The notes beneath the pieces are model-generated. The model saw only the letters and a list, made by a program, of their open reading frames with translations, was not told the origin of the DNA and did not search any database. Below are positions 17,307 through 26,325 of a stretch of 64,000 bases of DNA, one piece after another (the stretch's first letter is position 1; each line of letters begins with the position of its first letter). The position numbers were made by a program, and so were the translations under genes. This DNA is from Catenibacillus scindens (lineage in GTDB: Bacteria > Bacillota > Clostridia > Lachnospirales > Lachnospiraceae), in contig NZ_JACHFW010000016.1 of NCBI RefSeq assembly GCF_014202115.1, positions 16,933 through 80,932 on the forward strand. Reading direction: 5' to 3'.

Positions 17307-19814
17307 ATGAATGAAAAAACAATGATCACGCCTGTCCACAATATATCACTGTATAATATTTCAAAAGAATATACCCTAAATTTATCTGAATATGAAATTT
17401 TTATGGTTCTTCACGGGAGTATCCACATCCGAAGTGAAACCTATGAAGATAATTATGAGGCGCGGGATCTTCTGATATTGAATCCCGGAAAGAGTTATAT
17501 TATCAGTCCTCTGGAGGAAAATCTTGTTCTTTCTCTGGCTTTTGAGAAGCACTTTATCCATGAAGTCATCGGAAATAATCATCAGATCTTCTGCGACTCC
17601 AGGGAAGCTTTCCAGAAGGACTATGAGCCCATGCGTAATCTTGTGGCTTCCATTGTCTCCGCTTATTTTGACAACGCGGAGGGGAATAAGCTGACGATCT
17701 ATTCCATGATCTTTTCTCTTCTGGCAATGATCCAGAAAAATTTCACCGCCAGCACTATTAATCTCTCAGATACTTCTGAGAACAGCAAACATTTATCCCG
17801 TATTCAGGAGATCATCAGCTATGTGGATGAGAATTACCCGTCGGTCATTACTCTCGCCTCCCTCGCCGAACATTTATATTTGTCTCCCCAATATCTGTCA
17901 AAATTTATAAAACAGCATTTTCATAAAACCTTTTACGAATATTTGAATCAGGTGCGCATTGAACATGCACTGTCAGAAATCCAGTATACGGACACATCCA
18001 TCACTAAGATTGCCTTTAACTGCGGTTTTCCCAATCTGACGGCATTTAATAAAATATTTAAAGAATTTTATCACACAACGCCGAGCAGCTACCGCAAAGA
18101 ATTTCGCCAGTCTGCAGGTAAACAGCAGCTTCAGCATGAGGGGCCGATGGACGAGGATATCTCCACCCAAAATATTGAAAATGTCAGAGCCTATCTCTCA
18201 GATTTGTCCCTGAAGGGGAGCCAGAATGACAACAAAAGTCCTGGGGCTGATACAAACCACTATGTGATCTCCGCCAACATGACGGAATCTGTGCCGCAAA
18301 ACAACCCATTTACCCGGATTATTAATGCCGGATACGCTGTGAATATGCTATCCTTCAGTTTTCTTGAACAATTGGAAAGCACTTTTAAATCTGTTGATTT
18401 TACATACATCCGTTTTATCGGAATTTTGGATGACGATATTCTCCCAGAGGTGGAAGGGGACAAGACTTCTGGATATAATTTCCATCTAGTTGACATGATT
18501 TTAGACTTTTTATTTGAACGGGGAAAAATCCCTTTTCTTGAGCTGAGCAGCAAGCCCCGTAAAACAACCATCGCCACAACCCGCACAGGATTCCTCACTA
18601 ATTCCGGCAATTTTAAAGAAAAAATTTTTCCGCCATCCCATTTTCAGAAGCTGGATATGCTTATCCGGCATTGTATTAACCGCTACGGCCTAAGCTTTGT
18701 ATCCTCATGGTATTTTGAGGTGTGGGCCGCCCATTCGGACTATCTGGAATACGACGAGAGCGGCGTGGAATACGCCCAGCGCTTTAAAAAGATCCACACC
18801 ATCCTATCCGCCCACCTCCCGGTACTCCACTTAGGCGGCCCGGGGTTTAACACAAGCGCCCCCTTACCCGTCCTTCACAATTTTATCCAGGAAGTCAACC
18901 GTGAAAAACTGTCTTTTTCTTTTTTGTCCCTTTACCTTTATCCATACAAGGTCACTGCCTCCAATCTTCTGAAACAGAAAGATGATTATGTGATCCTGTC
19001 AGCAGACAAAGACATATTTTCAAAAAAACTGAGTTTCATTAAAAGCAGCCTGTCCAGCTTTTACCGCCAGCTCCCGCCTGTTATTGTGACGGAATTCAAT
19101 TCGGATCTTGCGGGGCAAAATCATATTAATGACTCCTGCTTCCAGTCCGCTTTTATATGCCGGAATTTTTTAAAGCTGAAAAACGACGTGGATATGATGG
19201 CTTACTGGCTTCTCAGTGATCTCACGGAAGAATATATGGATTTTTCTTCCACCAAAAAAGGAGGTATCGGTCTTTTCAATGAACAGGGACAAAAAAAACC
19301 CGCCTTTTTCGCCTACGAGTTTTTAAACCAGCTTGGAAATGCTGTGATCTGCGAGGGCGATAATTATATTGTGACAATGTCCTCCACAAACCACTATCAG
19401 ATCCTTGCATTCAATTACGCCCATGTGAGCAAGTATTACTGTCTCAGCCATTCAGATAAAGTCAATGTCCAAGATACTTACTCAATTTTTGACCCTGTCT
19501 CCCCGGTCAACATGACCTTTCAGCTTTACAATCTTGAGGCCGGACAGTACAAAATCAAACGCCATGTTCTGGACAGAGATCACGGAAGCCTCCTGGACAC
19601 AATGGCCCATATGTGGTTCCAAGGAAATCTCAGTTTTGAGCGTCTCAGCTACAATATAAGCAATCTATCCCCGGAAGAGCAGGAATACTTTTCCATGGCG
19701 TGTATTCCTTCCCAGAGTATCTTTTATAAAAACTCCGACGGCTCCCTCACGTTAAACTGTAAAGTCAGTGCCCATGAGGTGATCTTTTATGACATCTCAC
19801 TCCAGCTTCAGTGA
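17307..19814 (+). CDS. second AraC-GH39 fusion, probably a catalytically dead sensor
   Basis: An 835-residue paralogue of the preceding gene with the same order: cupin-like part (1-150), AraC domain (165-265; LASLAEHLYLSPQYLSKFIK and ITKIAFNCGFPNLTAFNKIF), a linker of about 65 residues, and a GH39-like domain. The acid/base glutamate position reads Trp-Ala-Ala-His (A475) where the paralogue has Trp-Thr-Glu-His; the nucleophile glutamate in IVTEFNSD (E596) remains. Without the acid/base residue it should not hydrolyse glycosides well, so a ligand-sensing role is more likely. ATG at 17307 follows AAGGAG. Confidence 0.88.
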   Translation: MNEKTMITPVHNISLYNISKEYTLNLSEYEIFMVLHGSIHIRSETYEDNYEARDLLILNPGKSYIISPLEENLVLSLAFEKHFIHEVIGNNHQIFCDSREAFQKDYEPMRNLVASIVSAYFDNAEGNKLTIYSMIFSLLAMIQKNFTASTINLSDTSENSKHLSRIQEIISYVDENYPSVITLASLAEHLYLSPQYLSKFIKQHFHKTFYEYLNQVRIEHALSEIQYTDTSITKIAFNCGFPNLTAFNKIFKEFYHTTPSSYRKEFRQSAGKQQLQHEGPMDEDISTQNIENVRAYLSDLSLKGSQNDNKSPGADTNHYVISANMTESVPQNNPFTRIINAGYAVNMLSFSFLEQLESTFKSVDFTYIRFIGILDDDILPEVEGDKTSGYNFHLVDMILDFLFERGKIPFLELSSKPRKTTIATTRTGFLTNSGNFKEKIFPPSHFQKLDMLIRHCINRYGLSFVSSWYFEVWAAHSDYLEYDESGVEYAQRFKKIHTILSAHLPVLHLGGPGFNTSAPLPVLHNFIQEVNREKLSFSFLSLYLYPYKVTASNLLKQKDDYVILSADKDIFSKKLSFIKSSLSSFYRQLPPVIVTEFNSDLAGQNHINDSCFQSAFICRNFLKLKNDVDMMAYWLLSDLTEEYMDFSSTKKGGIGLFNEQGQKKPAFFAYEFLNQLGNAVICEGDNYIVTMSSTNHYQILAFNYAHVSKYYCLSHSDKVNVQDTYSIFDPVSPVNMTFQLYNLEAGQYKIKRHVLDRDHGSLLDTMAHMWFQGNLSFERLSYNISNLSPEEQEYFSMACIPSQSIFYKNSDGSLTLNCKVSAHEVIFYDISLQLQ

Positions 19815-19827
19815 TTTTGCCATAAAG

Positions 19828-19855
19828 AAGCCCCTCACTCACCGTGAGGGGCTTT
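19828..19855. terminator. terminator between AraC-GH39 genes and the NuoF-like gene
   Basis: AAGCCCCTCAC pairs with GTGAGGGGCTT across a 5-base loop. T-rich sequence follows only weakly on the plus strand, and AAAGAAG on the left gives CTTCTTT on the minus strand. It sits between convergent genes and may serve both. Confidence 0.75.
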
Positions 19856-19913
19856 GCATCAAAGAAGTTCTTTATGCTGTTTTACTGGTGCTGCCCCAAG
19901 GCCGCGCTTTTTA

Positions 19914-21113
19914 TCAGCGGAATCTTCCCACACGGGTCAGACGTTTTGGAAGTTTCGGTTTTACGCTGCCAACAACAACAATGGCGTCCTCCTCGCACAC
20001 TTCCATACATTTACCGCATTTTTCACACATATCGTTATCAATCATATGAATATAACCGGCTTTGCCTTCAATAGCGTCCTCCGGGCACACATCGGCACAT
20101 TCCTCGCATCCGGTACACTTATCCGGAAGGATGGCCAGTGTCATGAAGCTCTTGCATACGCCGGCCTCACATTTCTTACGTTTAATATGGCCCTCGATCT
20201 CATCGCCCATCACTTCGAAGGCAGATTTGACAATGTTGACCATATGCTGTCCAAACTGACAGAAAGCTCCCCAGCCGATCGTGTCGGCCAGATCTTTGAG
20301 CAAAGCCACATCAGTAACTTTGGCTTTTCCCACTGTAATCTCATTGAAGATGGTGTGGAACTGATATGTACCTTCACGGCAAAGAGGACATTTACCGCAG
20401 GAATCCTCCCTCGCGCTTTCCATGAGCGTCTTTGTAAAGTCCGCCCCACAGTAAGTCTGGTCAAGGACTTCCACGCCGCCGGTGAAAATATCGCTTCCTT
20501 TTTCCATAATTGTGGTGTCCAGAGCGTCCGGAGCGATAAAACGTCCAAGCTCGCCGCCCACAAGGACAGCCTTCACTGTGGAACCTTCTTTAACGCCGCC
20601 GGCCATGGCGATAATATCTGACAGGCTGGCGCCGTAGGGCGCCTCCACAAAGGCCGGCGCAGCAACAGCGCCGCTGACGTAGAGAAGCTTCTTATCTTCT
20701 GTTCCCTGGGCTTTTCTCAAAACATCTTCAGCGTTCTCAATGATCTTTGCCACATTCTCGTAACCGCGGAAAGTTTCCTGGTCTTCTTCAAAATAGGGAC
20801 GGATGATCTTTCCGTTAAATACGCTGATGAGAGCCGTCTTATCCCGGCATACCGGGCTGTCGTCTCCGGTGACAACTTCCACCCCGGCGTCCTTTGCCAG
20901 AGGTTTTACCTGTTCCACTGCTGCTTCATAAGCGGCAGGTATATACATATAAATCTTATCAGCGTCGGCCGCGGTCCCCGCTTCCTTCACCGCATCCACG
21001 AGAGCCTGGGCATTTTTCTCCACAAGCTCGCGGTTGATCTGGGCACGGCGGTCATCACCGGCTGCTGAACATATGAAAATCGTCTGTTTTGCTTTATCCA
21101 TTCCAGTTTCCAT
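19914..21113 (-). CDS. NuoF-like iron-sulfur subunit with C-terminal 2x[4Fe-4S] ferredoxin
   Basis: A 399-residue redox subunit. Residues about 140-200 form an SLBB-type domain (VSGAVAAPAFVEAP). Residues about 240-330 carry the NuoF [4Fe-4S] ligands (SCGKCPLCREGT and a later Cys). Residues 340-385 form a two-cluster ferredoxin (CTGCEECADVCP, CEKCGKCMEVCE). The N-terminal 130 residues lack the GRGGAGFP and GEPGT motifs that bind FMN and NADH in NuoF. It probably passes electrons between ferredoxin and the flavoprotein encoded upstream. The start could be ATG 21113 or 21101; neither has an ideal ribosome site. Confidence 0.85.
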   Translation of the reverse strand: METGMDKAKQTIFICSAAGDDRRAQINRELVEKNAQALVDAVKEAGTAADADKIYMYIPAAYEAAVEQVKPLAKDAGVEVVTGDDSPVCRDKTALISVFNGKIIRPYFEEDQETFRGYENVAKIIENAEDVLRKAQGTEDKKLLYVSGAVAAPAFVEAPYGASLSDIIAMAGGVKEGSTVKAVLVGGELGRFIAPDALDTTIMEKGSDIFTGGVEVLDQTYCGADFTKTLMESAREDSCGKCPLCREGTYQFHTIFNEITVGKAKVTDVALLKDLADTIGWGAFCQFGQHMVNIVKSAFEVMGDEIEGHIKRKKCEAGVCKSFMTLAILPDKCTGCEECADVCPEDAIEGKAGYIHMIDNDMCEKCGKCMEVCEEDAIVVVGSVKPKLPKRLTRVGRFR

Positions 21114-21124
21114 CCTTTCCCGAA

Positions 21125-23233
21125 TCAGTTGATTGGATAATCACTCCAGAATTTCTGCGGAGCAAGCTGCAGGCGCAGGTCGCACTGGAGACAACGTGTT
21201 GCTTCACAATGGGCGGTTTCTTCATTTAAGCCAAGGTCATTTAAGGCGAATCCCGGACAACGCTTGTCATCGTCAATGAAATCGTCTTTCTGGCGCTCAA
21301 TGTAAGCAAAGTCTTTAATCGTTCCAATCCACGGATTTGCGTCCTGATCCGGAGCAAGTTTCTCTTCAATATTGCCGTCGCCGCCAAGATATTTATCCAT
21401 AGCACTGACAGCTTTCCGTGTCTCAGCGATAGCCCCGATCACAGAGGCAGTACCGGTAACAACGTCGCCGGCGGCAAATACGCCCTCGCTGCTTGTCATA
21501 TAGTTCTCATCCACAACAATGCGGTTGCCTCTGCCAAGTTCTACACCGAAGGAACCGTCAAGGGCAGGACTCTGGCCTGTGGCAAAAATAACTGTATCGC
21601 AATTGATCACATGCTCGGAATTTTCTTCTTTCTCAATGATAGCACGGCGGTTTTCATCAAATGTAAAGGACTTCACATTGGAAAATTCCACGCCGGACAC
21701 TTTGCCATTTTCAGAGAGAATGCGGTTGAATGTCTGTGCCGGATGTACATGCACACCGTCTTTTTCAACCTCAGCCAGCTCGTCTTTAGCCGCAGGCATA
21801 GTCTCACGGCTCTCAAGGCAGGCCATATGTACCTCTTCCGCACCAAGCCGTCTTGCCACGCCGGCGCAGTCGCAGGCCACGTTGCCGCCGCCAAGAACTA
21901 CTACGCGGCGTCCCAGCTTGATCTCCTCATGGAGTGAAGCTTTCTCAAGAAATTCTACATTCACAAGAACATCTTCAAGATCGTTGCCCTCGATCGGAAG
22001 ACGTGTGCCTTTATGTGTTCCCACGCCCACAAATACTGCATCAAAGCCCTGGGCTTTCAGGGAATCCACAGAATCCACTTTATGATTTAACTCAATGTTT
22101 ACGCCAATCTCACGGATATTATTGACTTCTTCTTCAATAACATCACGGGGCAGACGGTACTCAGGAATACCAAAGCGGGGGGTTCCGCCGGCAAATTTTT
22201 TCTCCTCGAATACAGTAACGTCATGGCCCAGCTTTTTAAGATAATACGCGGCTGTAAGTCCGGCAGGGCCCGCGCCTACAACAGCGACTTTCTTGCCGGT
22301 GGCAGGCTTCATAAAGCCTTTCTTCTTCCACTCGTCATCGGCATGTTCGCAGGCATAGCGCTTAATATTACGGATGGAAACGGATTCATTTAAGAAACGG
22401 CGTTTACATTCAAGCTCACAAAAATGGCTGCAGATATAGCCAAGGATCTTTGGAAGAGGCGCTTTCTCGCGGACAACTTCCGCTGCGGCGGAGTAATTTC
22501 CTTCTTTGAGGAAACGGATATATTTGGGAACGTTAATATGCGCAGGACAGCCCACCTGACATGGAATGAGGGATTCCTGGCGGGGCAGATCTGTATTAAA
22601 CACACCGATCTGATCCCGGATGGAACCTGTAGGACATACCTCTACACATGCGCCGCAGAAACGGCAGTCGGAATTTTCCATAGAATCGCCGTTGATCACA
22701 ACGCGAAGCTGGCCGTTGACTTTCTTAAATACAAGGGCGCCCACACCGCGAACTTCCTCGCAGACACGGACACAGCGTCCGCACAGAACGCAGCGGTACA
22801 TCTCATGGAGCATAAGCTTATTCCGGTTATCAGCAGCAACATTGTTTGCGCGGTGACGCACGCCGCTGCCGGAAATACCTACATACTGAGAAAGTGCCTG
22901 AAGCTGACATTTAAGATATTTAGGACAGCCTACGCATTCCTCCGGATGGGGTGTAAACATAAGCTCAAGAGACAGCTTACGCACCTTATCCGCTTTTTCT
23001 CCGTGAATCGTAACCTTCATGCCCTCCTCAGCTTTTGTGGTACATGAAGCGATAACGCCTTCACGGCCTTCAATCTCAACGGCGCACAGGCGGCAGGAGC
23101 CTGACGGGTGAAGATTATCGTGGCTGCAGATGTGAGGAATATAGATCCCGGCATCCAGCGCAGCTTCAAGAATGGTCTGACCAGGCTTGGCATATACTTC
23201 GTGCTGGTCAATGGTAAATTTGATTTTGTCCAA
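21125..23233 (-). CDS. NuoG/GltD-type fusion flavoprotein (transhydrogenase-like)
   Basis: About 702 residues. An N-terminal [2Fe-2S] ferredoxin domain (PHICSHDNLHPSGSCRLCAVE) is followed by the NuoG His-Cys cluster (HPEECVGCPKYLKC) and two [4Fe-4S] sites (CVLCGRCVRVC, CRFCGACVEVC). Then comes a GltD-like half with Cys ligands (CQVGCPAHINVP), FAD site (VVGAGPAGLTAA) and NADPH site (VLGGGNVACDCAG). This architecture resembles the large subunit of Sporomusa-type Nfn transhydrogenases. With the NuoF-like gene 11 bases downstream it is probably a soluble electron-bifurcating or transhydrogenase complex (inference). A TTG at 23233 is preferred as start, 8 bases after AAGGAG. Confidence 0.88.
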   Translation of the reverse strand: MDKIKFTIDQHEVYAKPGQTILEAALDAGIYIPHICSHDNLHPSGSCRLCAVEIEGREGVIASCTTKAEEGMKVTIHGEKADKVRKLSLELMFTPHPEECVGCPKYLKCQLQALSQYVGISGSGVRHRANNVAADNRNKLMLHEMYRCVLCGRCVRVCEEVRGVGALVFKKVNGQLRVVINGDSMENSDCRFCGACVEVCPTGSIRDQIGVFNTDLPRQESLIPCQVGCPAHINVPKYIRFLKEGNYSAAAEVVREKAPLPKILGYICSHFCELECKRRFLNESVSIRNIKRYACEHADDEWKKKGFMKPATGKKVAVVGAGPAGLTAAYYLKKLGHDVTVFEEKKFAGGTPRFGIPEYRLPRDVIEEEVNNIREIGVNIELNHKVDSVDSLKAQGFDAVFVGVGTHKGTRLPIEGNDLEDVLVNVEFLEKASLHEEIKLGRRVVVLGGGNVACDCAGVARRLGAEEVHMACLESRETMPAAKDELAEVEKDGVHVHPAQTFNRILSENGKVSGVEFSNVKSFTFDENRRAIIEKEENSEHVINCDTVIFATGQSPALDGSFGVELGRGNRIVVDENYMTSSEGVFAAGDVVTGTASVIGAIAETRKAVSAMDKYLGGDGNIEEKLAPDQDANPWIGTIKDFAYIERQKDDFIDDDKRCPGFALNDLGLNEETAHCEATRCLQCDLRLQLAPQKFWSDYPIN

Positions 23234-23249
23234 TGTATTCACTCCTTCG

Positions 23250-23298
23250 TACTAATAAGGGCTTTCCACCAACGAAACATTCGTGAAAAGCCCATTAT
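23250..23298 (-). promoter_or_regulatory. long leader hairpin before the NuoG/GltD-type gene
   Basis: On the minus strand, AATAATGGGCTTTTCAC pairs with GGTGGAAAGCCCTTATT across a loop of about 12 bases. It covers most of the 70-base leader and ends just before the AAGGAG ribosome site. No T-tract follows, so it is more likely an mRNA structure or operator than a terminator. Confidence 0.55.
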
Positions 23299-23314
23299 TA
23301 AATAAGCTGTATTT

Positions 23315-23343
23315 ATTATACCCGATTATTTTCCCGGGTGCAA
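23315..23343 (-). promoter_or_regulatory. sigma-A promoter of the NuoG/GltD-NuoF genes
   Basis: On the minus strand, TTGCAC (23338-23343) and TATAAT (23315-23320) have a 17-base spacer. The nearest full repeat element ends 38 bases further upstream. Confidence 0.85.
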
Positions 23344-23373
23344 CTCCACAATGAAAAACAAAACATAAACCCA

Positions 23374-23555
23374 GATTTTGTACAACAGTTCAGCCATCAG
23401 GTATGGACGGGATGATTTATGCTTGCATAAAAATCAGCCCGCCCCATTCCTGATGAGCCGAGCGCCGGATCATGAGCAAAGGAGCGGCGTAAGCCGCGGG
23501 TCAGCGCGTTAGCGCGGCTTTGCGAATGGCGCGGGCTGAACTGTTACGATTTTGT
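23374..23555. repeat. full 166-bp structured repeat element with 8-bp flanking direct repeats, copy 1
   Basis: The element spans 23382-23547. Its left end is ACAACAGTTCAGCC and its right end GGCTGAACTGTTAC, so the ends are inverted repeats. GATTTTGT flanks it on both sides (23374-23381 and 23548-23555), as expected of a target duplication. The inside holds several stems, including CCCGCC arms around TTATGC-TT-GCATAA, GCGGCG-TAA-GCCGC and GCGCG-TTA-GCGCG. It encodes no protein. It resembles a non-autonomous transposable element (MITE). Confidence 0.85.
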
Positions 23556-23606
23556 ACAATATGATGAGACAAGGGTTCAAAAGGTCAGGTATATTTTTCC
23601 TCTGGC

Positions 23607-25061
23607 CTACTCCATATCCTGGACATACTCCGCCGCACTCATGGCCGCGATACGTCCGGTATTAATGGCAAAACCCATAGTATTTCCCGGAAGAAGGAAC
23701 ATATAGCTGTCATCGTAAATGTTGCAGGCATCTGTTCCTGCCACATAAACGCCGGGGATCTTGTGCCAGTCTTTGTCAAGGACTTCACAGTTCTCATTCA
23801 TCTTAACGCCGCCTAATGTGCCGTATGCGCCCGGACGGATGCGTCCTACATAGAAAGGAGCTTTCACAATAGGTTTCATAAATTCGCGGGGTTTGAAAAA
23901 TTCAGTGTCCGCTGTATCACACATATCATTGTATTCATCCACAGTATCCAGGAATGTATCCACATCCTCCATTCCGCACCACTGGGCGATCTCTTCCAGG
24001 GTATCCGCGTAGAAAACGTCTGTGTTGTTGTTAGCCACAGCGTGTTCCACAACCTCATCAAAATGATCCAGATTATCCGGATTATGTACAAAGCTGATCA
24101 CATCCGGGCCGTTTTTCTTATAGCCTTTTAATGTGGCAGAGTCAAAAATAACAAAGCCCATCATATCTTTCTGTTTGGAGATGGCATTGCCTGTAAAGGT
24201 GGTGTTTTGCATCTCTTCCTCGTTCATGAAACGCTTGCCAAGACGGTTCACCATAAGGTTTGGCTGGTTAAAAATACATGGCACCGATGGATCCAGTTCA
24301 TTGGCCTGAGGCATAAAGCTGATCATCTCCATGCGCATCTGTGTGGGAGCGCCGCCAACCTCGCGGAGCATACGGATACCGTCACCTTTAAGTCCGGGGA
24401 TGGCGAAGTTAAACATATTCACACCGTATTCAAAGCCGGTCTCCGCCTTGATCACCTGTGGGTTGTCCCCGGCGCCGCCTGTAGCTACAATGACTGCTTT
24501 ACAGTTAATACGGATCTCCTCACCGCCTTTATCTTTGGCCATAACTGCCGCCAGCTTTCCGTCCTCCATGACAAGCCCTGTGCCCGGTGTCTCAAGAAGT
24601 ACTTCCACTCCAAGCTCAGAGGCACGGTTCATGAGAGCTTTCACCATATAGGAAGCGGCGCCCCGGCCAATGCCGTGGTCTGTCATGCAGATATGCCATG
24701 TCTGCTCGGATTTTGGAAAATAGCGGAACGCGCCGGCGAAGCGCACACCCATGTCTTCCAGCCACTCTATAGTCTCGCCGGACATTTCAAAATAGCGGCG
24801 CACCAGGCGGGCGTCCGCCTGATAATGGGTGTACTCCATAAACATATGGAACGCCTTCTCAACGCTGATATCTACCATCTGATTTTTCTGATACTTTGTG
24901 CCGATGCCTAAAGGCCCCATACCCATATTGGCGGCGCCTCCGGGAACAGGGGATTTCTCAAGAACGATAACTTTCGCCCCATCTTCCGCAGCCTGGACAG
25001 CCGCGCTCAGGCCCGCGGGACCGGCAGCGACAACAACAATCTCTGTTTCCATTGTCTTCAT
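23607..25061 (-). CDS. FAD-dependent oxidoreductase of the fumarate reductase/ketosteroid dehydrogenase family
   Basis: A 484-residue flavoprotein. It has an N-terminal FAD-binding fold (VVVAAGPAGLSAAVQAAEDGAKVIVLEK, residues 7-34, shown in part), a GGAANMG flavin loop, a central substrate domain, and the C-terminal GTLGGVKMNENCEVLD and GRIAAMSAAEY blocks of the FAD_binding_2 family. The first Gly of the dinucleotide motif is Ala. There is no signal peptide or heme motif, so it is a cytosolic enzyme. The substrate is unknown; family members reduce fumarate-like or enone acceptors. ATG at 25061 follows GGAGG. A LysR gene lies upstream on the same strand. Confidence 0.85.
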   Translation of the reverse strand: MKTMETEIVVVAAGPAGLSAAVQAAEDGAKVIVLEKSPVPGGAANMGMGPLGIGTKYQKNQMVDISVEKAFHMFMEYTHYQADARLVRRYFEMSGETIEWLEDMGVRFAGAFRYFPKSEQTWHICMTDHGIGRGAASYMVKALMNRASELGVEVLLETPGTGLVMEDGKLAAVMAKDKGGEEIRINCKAVIVATGGAGDNPQVIKAETGFEYGVNMFNFAIPGLKGDGIRMLREVGGAPTQMRMEMISFMPQANELDPSVPCIFNQPNLMVNRLGKRFMNEEEMQNTTFTGNAISKQKDMMGFVIFDSATLKGYKKNGPDVISFVHNPDNLDHFDEVVEHAVANNNTDVFYADTLEEIAQWCGMEDVDTFLDTVDEYNDMCDTADTEFFKPREFMKPIVKAPFYVGRIRPGAYGTLGGVKMNENCEVLDKDWHKIPGVYVAGTDACNIYDDSYMFLLPGNTMGFAINTGRIAAMSAAEYVQDME

Positions 25062-25139
25062 GTGTCATACCTCCACTTTGTCATTTTCACATCACACTTT
25101 GTTTATATTACATCCATCGACTGTGACAATTTATCTATA

Positions 25140-25174
25140 GGAAACGTCATAATAAATTTTATTATGATGTTTCC
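25140..25174. promoter_or_regulatory. 35-bp palindrome upstream of the flavoprotein gene
   Basis: GGAAACGTCATAATAAA is followed by its near-perfect reverse complement (TTTATTATGATGTTTCC). No T-tract fits a terminator on either strand. The position suits an operator for the adjacent LysR regulator. Confidence 0.5.
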
Positions 25175-25242
25175 AGCGCCGATTTTTGCTGCGAAAAGCG
25201 CAGATCTTTCCCCTCAAAAATCGTGCGCATTCCCCGGAGGGT

Positions 25243-25280
25243 TTATAGTAAATGACAAATATATTTGTCGTTTACTATAA
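25243..25280. repeat. 38-bp palindrome, related half-copy at 26352-26370
   Basis: TTATAGTAAATGACAAAT is followed by ATTTGTCGTTTACTATAA with two bases between, a single mismatch in each arm. The 19-base TTTATAGTAAACGACAAAT occurs again at 26352, overlapping the catalase stop codon. The two sites bracket the lysR gene. Confidence 0.65.
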
Positions 25281-25354
25281 TAAATAACGGTCTAAATCCA
25301 TTATACTTGTTTATAATGCATAAGGCAAATAGATTTTTTTCATAACTGTAATTC

Positions 25355-26254
25355 TCAATTGTAATCAATCTCCTGGATAATCGCCCTAAGTCCGGGGGAA
25401 GAATTTTTGCGCCGCCACACCGCGATAAGATCCGAATCATGGGTGCGGTCCGGAATGGGATAAAACCTGAGGCGGTCGTCATTTTCAAAAAGATCTTTAT
25501 CGCTGTGGATGGCAATGCCGTTGCCGTTGGCGATGGAGAAGGCCAAAGAACTGATATTAGGCACGTATTTTTTCACATTAGGCTGAAAACCGTAGGTTCG
25601 GCACAAATCGACAATGCGGTTGACGCCGCTTGGGGAGTCTGTTGGGGAGATCAGTATAAAAGGCTCATTTTTCACGTCAGCCAGAGTCAGATCATCTCTC
25701 TGGGCGAGAGGATTGGATCTTGGCACAACAAGGCACAGACGCATCTCCTCCACACATTTCCAGTCAATATCGTCATTAAGCTGAAAATCAAAGTCAAAAT
25801 AAAAGGTAAAAATAATATCCAGTTCCCCATTCAGAAGCTTCTCTCTTAATTCTTTAAAGCTGTAACTTTCAAAAGAAAGCATGGTCTGAGGGTATTTTTC
25901 AGAGAAACGGGCAAACACCGGCTCAATATACTTTTGTACCGCCATCGTATTGATCATTCCCACTTTGATCTCTCCCTCATAGGAGGCGTTGGCTTTCACG
26001 GCCTCTTCTACAGAAATTTCCAGCTCGGTGATCCACTTGCGCCAGCGCCGGTTCAGTACCTCCCCCGCAGGCGTCAGACGGACCATGCGTTTATTCCTGA
26101 TAAAAAGCTGAAATCCAAGCTCCTCCTCCAGAAGACTGATCTGCTTGCTTAAAGATGGCTGGGAAATATAAAGGGACCGGGCGGCTTCTGTAAAGTTCAG
26201 CTTTTCCGCCACTGCCAGAAAGTATTCAATCTGCTGCAGATTGATTTTGTACAA
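25355..26254 (-). CDS. LysR-family transcriptional regulator
   Basis: A 299-residue regulator. The N-terminal winged helix is plain (FLAVAEKLNFTEAARSLYI and SQPSLSKQISLLEEELG, residues 13-48), followed by a substrate-binding domain of the periplasmic binding protein fold. The start is a TTG at 26254; no in-frame ATG precedes the helix-turn-helix. It probably controls the co-directional flavoprotein gene, 293 bases downstream. The inducer cannot be read from the sequence. Confidence 0.92.
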   Translation of the reverse strand: MYKINLQQIEYFLAVAEKLNFTEAARSLYISQPSLSKQISLLEEELGFQLFIRNKRMVRLTPAGEVLNRRWRKWITELEISVEEAVKANASYEGEIKVGMINTMAVQKYIEPVFARFSEKYPQTMLSFESYSFKELREKLLNGELDIIFTFYFDFDFQLNDDIDWKCVEEMRLCLVVPRSNPLAQRDDLTLADVKNEPFILISPTDSPSGVNRIVDLCRTYGFQPNVKKYVPNISSLAFSIANGNGIAIHSDKDLFENDDRLRFYPIPDRTHDSDLIAVWRRKNSSPGLRAIIQEIDYN

Positions 26255-26325
26255 CGTCCTTCACCCCGCTTTCACTATAATCTATGGTAACATGTTTGGG
26301 AAAACCTGGCAACTTTTAATTGGTC

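Larger units (their letters stand above)
25062..25354. other. control region between lysR and the flavoprotein gene
   Basis: There is no gene here. It contains two separate perfect or near-perfect palindromes (25140-25174 and 25243-25280). The first lies about 80 bases upstream of the flavoprotein start and could be the operator for the LysR protein. No strong consensus promoter is evident. Confidence 0.5.

Noticed and set aside
19854..20621. 255-codon plus-strand open frame
   Set aside because: It is antisense to the NuoF-like gene, whose cysteine motifs are unambiguous on the other strand.
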